Positions 57,766 through 64,000 of a stretch of DNA of 64,000 nucleotides are shown here, piece by piece. The position numbers and the translations under genes were made by a program. This DNA is from Litoribrevibacter euphylliae (lineage in GTDB: Bacteria; Pseudomonadota; Gammaproteobacteria; Pseudomonadales; Litoribrevibacteraceae), in NCBI RefSeq assembly GCF_042646085.1, contig NZ_JBHRSZ010000007.1, positions 372,001 through 436,000 on the forward strand, given 5' to 3'. Each line of letters opens with the position of its first letter. The stretch's first letter is position 1. The notes under the pieces were generated by a model. It ran no database searches. It was not told the DNA's origin and was given only the letters and a program-made list of their open reading frames with translations.

Positions 57766-59649
57766 ATGACCGAACAGCCTCAACCTTCCTCGAAATCTGC
57801 AGCCTCTTCTGCTCCTAAGAAAGACCCGTTAACCTTAATGAACCTGATCAATCAGGAATTAACCCTGGCGGAGTATTGTTTTCATTGGTTGGAGATTCAA
57901 TGCAACTCGTTAACCTCGGTGCGTTCCGCCGTGTTGTTGATTCGCGATGAGCAAAAGAATTCGTTCAAACCCATCGCCAAATGGCCCTTATCGGCCGAAG
58001 TGATGGAACTGTCGGTGGTGGCTTATGGTGTCATCGATCAGGGCTGTGGTTTGTTGCTGACCATGGATGAGCAAGGTCAGAAGTATGCGGCGGCGTATCC
58101 GGTTCATGTGAATAATGAGTTACGTGGCATTGTTGCTTTGCAGCTAGAGACGCAAGATGTGGCGCAACTTCAAGCTGCGATGAGCCAATTGCAGTGGTCG
58201 GTGGGTTGGCTGGAGCTGTATTTTAATCGTAAGCGATTGACCAGCAGCGAGCATCACCGAGCTCAAGCTAACCAATCGATGGAGCTGCTGGCCAAAGTAC
58301 ACAGTCAGGAAGACTTTCTGGCGTCGGCGATGGCATTTGTTACCGAGCTTGCCAATCGCTTCGAGTGTGAACGTGTCAGTATTGGCTTCCCGAATGGGCA
58401 CAAAATTCATGTCGAGGCTCTTTCGCACAGCGCGCAGTTTGGTAAGAAAATGAATCTGGTGCGAGCCATTTCGCAAGCGATGGAAGAAGCTTTGGTAGCG
58501 GGGCAAAGCTTGCGCTATCCGGGGCCCAATACCGAACTGTCCGCGCCGGATCATCACTGGTTATTGGAAGTCAGTGAGTGTGCTTCGGTGATGTCGTTGC
58601 CCATTTATGTTGCGGATAAATATATCTGTGTGGTGACGTTTGAGCGCACCGCCGATGAGAACCTGCAACCAAGGCCATTTAGCGACGATGAGCTGTCTTA
58701 CTGCCAGAGCATCAGTGTGTTGTGTGCGCCAGCGCTTGAAGATAAGAGACTCAATCGACGAAGCTTGTTTCGGGTTGCAGTTGATCGGAGTAAACAACAG
58801 TTAGGCCGTGTCATTGGCGTCGATTACATGGGACGTAAGCTGGCCTTATTAGCTCTGACAGCAATGATTGGTTTCTTCTCTGTGGCGACCGGTGAGTATC
58901 GTGTTGCTGCCAATGTTGTATTAGAAGGCGAAGTTCAGCGGGTCGTGGCTGCGCCTTACAACGGTTATATCAAAGACGCCTTTGTAAAAGCCGGAGATGT
59001 GGTGGAGTCCGGGCAATTGTTATGTCAGTTGGATGATCGTGATTTGCGCTTGGAACGGGAAAACTGGTTGAGTCAGCGTTCCCAATATCGTCATCAATAC
59101 AACCAGGCGTTTGCCTCGCATCAACGCTCGGAAGTGAACATCGCCAAAGCTCAGATGGATCAGGCGATGGCGCAGTTGTCGTTGGCCGATGAGAAATTAG
59201 CGCGCAGTCAATTAGTGGCACCGTTTGATGGTGTGGTGATTTCCGGCGACTTAAGCCAACGGCTGGGCGGCTTTGTCGATCAGGGTGAAGTGCTGTTTGA
59301 AGTCGCGCCGCTGGATGGTTATCGCATTATCTTGTTGGTGGATGAGAAAGAGATTGCAGAGATCTCAGCTCAGCAAGCGGGTGATTTGGTGTTGTCGGCG
59401 TTCCCTGAATACACCTTTCAGTTTACCGTGTCTCGCATTACACCGGTGACGGTCGCAGAAGAGGGCGGTAACTTCTTCCGGGTAGAAGCTCAGCTTGTTC
59501 AGTCTCAGGATCAACAAGGCGCGAAAGAGTTACGCCCCGGCATGGAGGGTGTCGGTAAGATTGCGGTAGATGAGCGTAAGTTAATCTGGATCTGGACGCG
59601 TAAGTTGTTGGTGTGGGTTAAGTTGACCCTGTGGGAATATCTGCCTTAG
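57766..59649 (+). CDS. GAF-HlyD fusion, membrane adaptor of the export locus
   Basis: A 627-residue fusion. Residues about 25-165 form a GAF-like region, and about 180-330 a clearer GAF domain (ANRFECERVSIGF ... ASVMSLPIYVADKYICVVTFER). One transmembrane helix follows (about 358-377). Beyond it is a HlyD/membrane-fusion unit: biotinyl-lipoyl-like half-motifs at about 385-420 (VVAAPYNGYIKDAFVKAGD) and 480-515 (LVAPFDGVVISGD), with a coiled-coil hairpin between them, then a beta-barrel. The tail is Trp-rich. The GAF part should be cytoplasmic and the HlyD part periplasmic, reaching the TolC-type channel. It is 14 bases from the next gene. Confidence 0.88.
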   Translation: MTEQPQPSSKSAASSAPKKDPLTLMNLINQELTLAEYCFHWLEIQCNSLTSVRSAVLLIRDEQKNSFKPIAKWPLSAEVMELSVVAYGVIDQGCGLLLTMDEQGQKYAAAYPVHVNNELRGIVALQLETQDVAQLQAAMSQLQWSVGWLELYFNRKRLTSSEHHRAQANQSMELLAKVHSQEDFLASAMAFVTELANRFECERVSIGFPNGHKIHVEALSHSAQFGKKMNLVRAISQAMEEALVAGQSLRYPGPNTELSAPDHHWLLEVSECASVMSLPIYVADKYICVVTFERTADENLQPRPFSDDELSYCQSISVLCAPALEDKRLNRRSLFRVAVDRSKQQLGRVIGVDYMGRKLALLALTAMIGFFSVATGEYRVAANVVLEGEVQRVVAAPYNGYIKDAFVKAGDVVESGQLLCQLDDRDLRLERENWLSQRSQYRHQYNQAFASHQRSEVNIAKAQMDQAMAQLSLADEKLARSQLVAPFDGVVISGDLSQRLGGFVDQGEVLFEVAPLDGYRIILLVDEKEIAEISAQQAGDLVLSAFPEYTFQFTVSRITPVTVAEEGGNFFRVEAQLVQSQDQQGAKELRPGMEGVGKIAVDERKLIWIWTRKLLVWVKLTLWEYLP

Positions 59650-59663
59650 GGTAAGGATGCGCT

Positions 59664-61805
59664 ATGAGTGATTCCTTATTCAGTCAGTCCTGGTATCGGG
59701 TTGAAAAACTCAAGCCGCAATTGCGATCACACACAAAAATACATCGTCAGAAGTATCGCGGTGAAACTTGGTTTGTGTTGCAGGACGATATTGGCGGGAA
59801 GTTCAGCCGGTTCTCTAAAGAAGCCAAGCTGATCATCGAGCTGATGGATGGACGTCATACCATGCAGCAGATCTGGGAACGGGCCTGTGAGCAATTGGGC
59901 GATGACATGCCGACCCAGGATGAGTTGATTTATTTGCTCGGCCAGCTCTATAAGTTCAATGTATTGCGCTCGGATACCTTGCCGGACATCGCCGATCTCA
60001 ATCGTCGTTTTCAGGTGGAACGCAAGAATAAACTGGTGCAATACGTTAAGTCGCCGCTCTCCCTTAAGATTCCTTTGATTGATCCAGAAGTCTATCTCAA
60101 GCACACGGCTTGGGTTGGCCGTTGGTTGTTTAATCGAGTGACGGCACTTATTTGGTTGACGGTGGTGATCACCGCGCTGATTCAGTTGGGTATTCATTGG
60201 AAGGCGTTGACTGAAAACTTTACCGATCAGGCGTTTTCTACCGGTAACTTTATTGCGTTGGCCTTGGTGTATCCGGTGATTAAGCTGATTCACGAACTGG
60301 GCCATGCTTATGCCATCAAACGCTGGCAAGGCGAAGTGCATGAGCTGGGTTTGATGTTTCTGGTGTTTATTCCGGTGCCCTATGTGGATGCCTCCAGTTC
60401 GGTGGGTTTTCGGTCCAAATATCAACGGATGCTGGTGGCGGGCTCCGGTATCTTGGTGGAAGCCTTTTTAGCGGCCGTGGCTGTGCTACTGTGGGTTAGC
60501 GTGGAACCTGGATTATTTCGTGCGTTCTTGTTCAACGTCATGCTGATCGGTGGCATTTCTACCGTCCTCTTTAATGGTAATCCGTTGCTGCGTTTCGATG
60601 CTTATTACGTATTATCGGATTGGTTGGAAATTCCCAATTTAGCCACACGAAGTAATGGCTATGTGGGGTATTGGTGTCGTCGCTATCTATTAAGAATTGA
60701 AGAACTGTCGCCCTCACACAGTAAACGGGAAAGCTGCTGGTTATTTTTCTACAGTATTTTGGCGTTCTGTTATCGCATATTTGTGATGGTGACAATTGCG
60801 CTGTTTGTGGCAGCCAATTTCTTTATTATTGGTGTGTTGCTGGCCTGTTGGTCGATTTATAACGGGGTGTTGGCGCCTCTCAATAAAGTGGTGAAGTACT
60901 TATGGCAGGATGCGGTAATGAAACGTTTTAGAACTCGGGTGGGTGTCGCTGTTAGCAGCTTTTTGGCGCTGTTGGCGCTCTTGCTATTTGTGCCTCTTCC
61001 GAGCTTTACCGTGGTACCCGGTGTGTTTTGGGCACCAGAAAAAGCGCAAGTACATGCCGGTGCCGATTGCTTTGTTCAGGCCGTGTTAGTGGAGCCGGGG
61101 CAATCGGTCACTGCCGATCAAGCCTTGATTCAATGTGCTTCCCCGGAAATCCAAGCGAATGTTGCCATCGCTCAAGCGCGTTTGGCGGAATTACAAGCCA
61201 AGCACCGAGCAACCATAGGCGTTGACCAGACTGAAGCCAATATTCTGAAAGACGAGATGCAACGCACCGAAGCCGAACTGAGTTTGGCCGAGGAACAATT
61301 AGCGGCCATGGTCGTGCGCGCTCCTGTAACCGGTATTACTCAAATCAAAACACTGAATGATTTAGTCGGACGCTTCTTACCGAGAGGCTCATATTTGGGT
61401 TATATCCAGCAGCAGGAACAAGCCAGAGTTCGGGTAAGTGTGTCGCAGGATGATATTCACAAAGTGCGTTATGACCTCAAAGGCATTACGGCTCGTCGCG
61501 CTGATCACATCGATCAGGAAGTGGTTGCAGAAATGATTCGTGAAGTCCCAGCCGGTAGTCGTGCGATTCCTGATCCCGCTCTGACGCTTGAAGGTGGCGG
61601 TGATATTGTGGTTGATCCTGCGGTACAGAGTGATCAACCGCAAGCTCTGGAAAACTGGTTTCAGTTCGATTTACGGATACCGAATGACACTCAGCCCAGA
61701 GTGGGCGAGAAAGTTTATGTGCGCTTTGAACACAGTCCAACCGCCATTGCAGAACGTGTGTACTTGCTGGTGCGTCGCTTGTTCCTGAAAGAGTTTGCGG
61801 TGTGA
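59664..61805 (+). CDS. M50 zinc-protease-HlyD fusion membrane protein
   Basis: A 713-residue polytopic protein. A cytoplasmic N-terminal winged-helix-like region (about 15-120) resembles the PqqD-like domain of related peptide-export proteins. The M50/site-2-protease-type membrane region follows, with zinc motif HELGH (210-214) and a third-ligand motif NPLLRFDAYY with Asp312; helices are near 158-177, 193-210, 262-280, 285-303, 365-400 and 425-443. The C-terminal HlyD-like part has barrel-sandwich halves at about 450-495 and 545-595 and a helical hairpin between. All zinc residues look intact. Its stop overlaps the next start (TGATG). Confidence 0.88.
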   Translation: MSDSLFSQSWYRVEKLKPQLRSHTKIHRQKYRGETWFVLQDDIGGKFSRFSKEAKLIIELMDGRHTMQQIWERACEQLGDDMPTQDELIYLLGQLYKFNVLRSDTLPDIADLNRRFQVERKNKLVQYVKSPLSLKIPLIDPEVYLKHTAWVGRWLFNRVTALIWLTVVITALIQLGIHWKALTENFTDQAFSTGNFIALALVYPVIKLIHELGHAYAIKRWQGEVHELGLMFLVFIPVPYVDASSSVGFRSKYQRMLVAGSGILVEAFLAAVAVLLWVSVEPGLFRAFLFNVMLIGGISTVLFNGNPLLRFDAYYVLSDWLEIPNLATRSNGYVGYWCRRYLLRIEELSPSHSKRESCWLFFYSILAFCYRIFVMVTIALFVAANFFIIGVLLACWSIYNGVLAPLNKVVKYLWQDAVMKRFRTRVGVAVSSFLALLALLLFVPLPSFTVVPGVFWAPEKAQVHAGADCFVQAVLVEPGQSVTADQALIQCASPEIQANVAIAQARLAELQAKHRATIGVDQTEANILKDEMQRTEAELSLAEEQLAAMVVRAPVTGITQIKTLNDLVGRFLPRGSYLGYIQQQEQARVRVSVSQDDIHKVRYDLKGITARRADHIDQEVVAEMIREVPAGSRAIPDPALTLEGGGDIVVDPAVQSDQPQALENWFQFDLRIPNDTQPRVGEKVYVRFEHSPTAIAERVYLLVRRLFLKEFAV

Positions 61806-63865
61806 TGATTGAGTCCAAATCAGCAGAGCAGGTTTCCAATACCCGGATCAAGGTTACTCGTAGAGCGAATTCGAGTAACCTTGATCGATTTCGGCCTGCG
61901 AGTCGGGCTGCGCGTGCTGAGCGTAAAGAGATTAAACGTGATGGACTGAACCTGTGGGGCTGGCAATGGTTTGGCCGGGTGTCGAATCTTTGGAAATGCC
62001 GTTTATACCCATTTCGCCGTTTTGTACCTAAAGTGCATGCCGAAGCAGAAGCATTAACCTCGTTGTCTGATCAGCAATTAAAAGCGCGAATTGCTGAACT
62101 TCGTCGATTGTTGCGTTCCGAAGGGTTTACCGACCCTGTGGTGGCCAAAGCCTTTGCCCTGATCCGGGAAGCCTCTGGCAGAACCTTGGGGATGCGTCAT
62201 TTTGATAGCCAGATCATCGGTGGGCGCGTCATCCTATCTGGCATGTTGGCGGAAATGCAGACCGGTGAAGGCAAAACCCTGACAGCGGCTTTACCCGCTG
62301 CAACAGCGGCCTTGGCCGGTGTGCCAGTGCATGTGGTCAGTGCCAACGATTATCTGACTGCGCGTGACGCTGAGGAGATGACGCCGGTTTATCGTTTCCT
62401 GGGGTTATCGGTCGGTTGTGTGACTGGCGAAACTGATCACAAAGATCGTCCCGCGCAATACGATTGCGATATTACTTATTGCAGCAACAAGGACCTGACC
62501 TTTGATTATTTGCGGGATTTGATGGCGTTGGATAAGGTGCGTCATAATCTCGAACTTCAAGCGAGTAGTCTTTATGAAGGCCAAGACCCAACCCAACAAG
62601 TGATGCAGCGCGGGTTGCACTTTGTCATTCTCGATGAAGCCGACAGTGTGTTGATTGATGATGCCAAAACACCTTTGATTATCTCCGCCAATCGGGGTGG
62701 CGAAGAAGAAGAGACCTTTCTTCGTCAGGCTTGGCAGCTGGCGCAACAGCTGGAAGAAAAGGTGCATTATGTCATCCATCGTGGTCTGCGTTCCTTATTC
62801 ATCAATAATGCAGGGCGTGAAAAAATCGCAGAATTGTGTGATGGCTTAGGGCCGTTGTGGGTCGGCAAGATCCGCCGCGAAGAAGTGGTGCGTCAGGCAT
62901 TAACCGCTCGTGAACTGTTCCATAAAGATCAGCACTACATTATTTCAGACGAAGATAAGATTCATATCGTTGACGAGAATACAGGTCGGGTGATGCCGGA
63001 TCGAGCCTGGGAACGCGGCTTACATCAGCTGATTGAAATCAAGGAAGGGGTGGAAGTCAGTAAGCAACGCGAGACGCTGGCTAAAATCAGTTATCAGCGT
63101 TTCTTTCGTCGTTATATTCATCTGTCCGGGATGACCGGGACCGCTCGAGAAGTGCGTAACGAGTTGTGGACCATTTATGGGATGCGGGTGATGCCGATTC
63201 CTACTCATCAACCTTCGAAACGTCAGTACTTCCCCGTAACCGTATGCGAAACACGAGAGCAACATTGGCAGGCCATTATTAAGGCGATTGAGGATGTTAA
63301 TGATACTGGTCGACCTATTCTAGTGGGCACCTGTTCAGTTGCGGCGTCTGAACATTTGAGTGAATTACTCACTGATCACGGGTTGGAACATCAGCTGCTC
63401 AACGCCAAACAGGATCAGCAAGAGGCGAGTATCGTTGCTCAGGCCGGGATGCAGGGACGAATTACCGTAGCGACTAACATGGCTGGCCGTGGCACTGACA
63501 TTAAATTGGAACGAGAAGTCAAAGACTTAGGCGGTTTACATGTTATTCTGATGGAGCGTTTTGAGGCTGGTCGGGTGGATCGACAGCTGGCTGGGCGCTG
63601 TGCACGTCAGGGCGATCCGGGAAGTTATCAGGAAATCTTGTGTGTCGAAGATATTGAATCCACTCATCATGATCTAAACGGTATGGTTGCAGTGGTCTCT
63701 AGAATTCTGGGAACACGTTATGGCTTAGGCCGTTGGTTTGGCGTATGGGCCATTCGGGTATCGCAAAAGCGTTTGGAAAAGCGTCATGAAAAGATGCGTA
63801 TCACCATGTTGAAGCAAGATGAACAGCAACGAGAATTGCTGGCGTTTACCGGAATTTTGGAATAA
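61805..63865 (+). CDS. SecA-like ATPase, shortened paralogue
   Basis: SecA-family motor of 686 residues; housekeeping SecA has about 900. Residue numbers count from the GTG at 61802: Walker A MQTGEGKT (152-159), DEAD box in VILDEADSVLIDDAKTPLI (278-281), VDENTGRVMPDRAWERGLHQ, LSGMTGTA, NMAGRGTDIKL and AGRCARQGDPGS are all present. The preprotein cross-linking region is reduced, and the chain stops shortly into the helical scaffold, so the two-helix finger, most of the C-terminal wing and the Zn-binding tail are missing. A basic N-terminal extension (about 1-80) is added. The ATG at 61805 overlaps the upstream stop, so it is translationally coupled to the M50-HlyD gene. Confidence 0.9.
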   Translation: MIESKSAEQVSNTRIKVTRRANSSNLDRFRPASRAARAERKEIKRDGLNLWGWQWFGRVSNLWKCRLYPFRRFVPKVHAEAEALTSLSDQQLKARIAELRRLLRSEGFTDPVVAKAFALIREASGRTLGMRHFDSQIIGGRVILSGMLAEMQTGEGKTLTAALPAATAALAGVPVHVVSANDYLTARDAEEMTPVYRFLGLSVGCVTGETDHKDRPAQYDCDITYCSNKDLTFDYLRDLMALDKVRHNLELQASSLYEGQDPTQQVMQRGLHFVILDEADSVLIDDAKTPLIISANRGGEEEETFLRQAWQLAQQLEEKVHYVIHRGLRSLFINNAGREKIAELCDGLGPLWVGKIRREEVVRQALTARELFHKDQHYIISDEDKIHIVDENTGRVMPDRAWERGLHQLIEIKEGVEVSKQRETLAKISYQRFFRRYIHLSGMTGTAREVRNELWTIYGMRVMPIPTHQPSKRQYFPVTVCETREQHWQAIIKAIEDVNDTGRPILVGTCSVAASEHLSELLTDHGLEHQLLNAKQDQQEASIVAQAGMQGRITVATNMAGRGTDIKLEREVKDLGGLHVILMERFEAGRVDRQLAGRCARQGDPGSYQEILCVEDIESTHHDLNGMVAVVSRILGTRYGLGRWFGVWAIRVSQKRLEKRHEKMRITMLKQDEQQRELLAFTGILE

Positions 63866-63912
63866 TAGACGGTCTGTTCGGTTAATAGTGATGAGTGGTT
63901 AATAGCATTAAA

Positions 63913-64000
63913 TGGATAACAACAATAAACAAAGAATGAAAGGTTTTAAGCGCCAAGCATGGTGGATGACAGTTGTGCTGACCGTCTCGATGAATGTGAT
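63913..64000 (+). CDS. Start of a further membrane or exported protein (partial)
   Basis: An ATG at 63913 opens a frame to the window edge (29 codons): a Lys/Gln/Asn-rich head, then a hydrophobic stretch WWMTVVLTVSMNV like a signal anchor. A second Met at 63937 is an alternative start. A repeat of GGTTAATAG precedes it. It is probably a further gene of the exporter locus; nothing more can be said from this fragment. Confidence 0.5.

Noticed and set aside
59727..60425. Minus-strand open frame of 232 codons
   Set aside because: It lies fully antisense to the well-supported M50-HlyD gene and its product has no recognisable features.
1..64000. tRNA, rRNA, insertion sequence or prophage genes
   Set aside because: None was recognised on either strand; all sizeable open frames are assigned or are shadows.

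Overview
The window reads as a marine-type gammaproteobacterium (Oceanospirillales- or Alteromonadales-like; an inference from gene content, not a placement). Supporting signs are spermidine synthesis by the carboxyspermidine route, a single-chain AceE with a two-lipoyl AceF, GG-N10-GC sigma-54 control and a giant repetitive exported protein. I saw no tRNA, rRNA, CRISPR array or transposase.

Layout. 1-1655: end of a FecCD/FecE iron-siderophore or cobalamin ABC importer and a DUF2218 protein. 1673-7573: polyamine block speA, carboxynorspermidine dehydrogenase, nspC, speB, a complete arginine to agmatine to putrescine to carboxyspermidine to spermidine route. speA has a structured leader, and two gaps carry copies of one cloverleaf-like inverted-repeat element. 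7618-10287: an AT-rich orphan secreted protein, a SnoaL-AraC regulator and a MEST-like alpha/beta hydrolase. 10312-14498 (minus strand): a LysR regulator, a histidine kinase with a periplasmic solute-binding sensor, and a sigma-54 activator. 14843-18864: aspartate/glutamate racemase, aspartase and a dicarboxylate/amino-acid symporter. A good -24/-12 promoter and repeated GGTTATA-type sites lie ahead of aspA, so the adjacent two-component system probably drives aspartate use. 19022-24916: aceE, aceF and an iron-dependent alcohol dehydrogenase preceded by two palindromes.

25255-64000 is the most unusual part. A TolC-family outer-membrane channel is followed by one 30.4-kb gene encoding a 10,140-residue protein. 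That protein has an N-terminal LEPR-XLL motif, a DUF4347 domain with a caspase-like His/Cys pair, two generations of long internal duplications, RTX-type Gly-Asp repeats and about eight 114/119-residue tandem repeats, most nearly identical. Downstream, closely packed, are a DUF3467 protein, a GAF-HlyD fusion, a membrane M50 zinc-protease-HlyD fusion and a shortened SecA paralogue, then the start of another gene. No type I ABC exporter ATPase is present in the window.

Inference: these genes form a dedicated export and processing machine for the giant protein, in which a SecA-like motor and an M50-HlyD membrane protein may stand where a type I system has its ABC ATPase. I know of no described mechanism for this combination. 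It is the main candidate here for an undescribed system.
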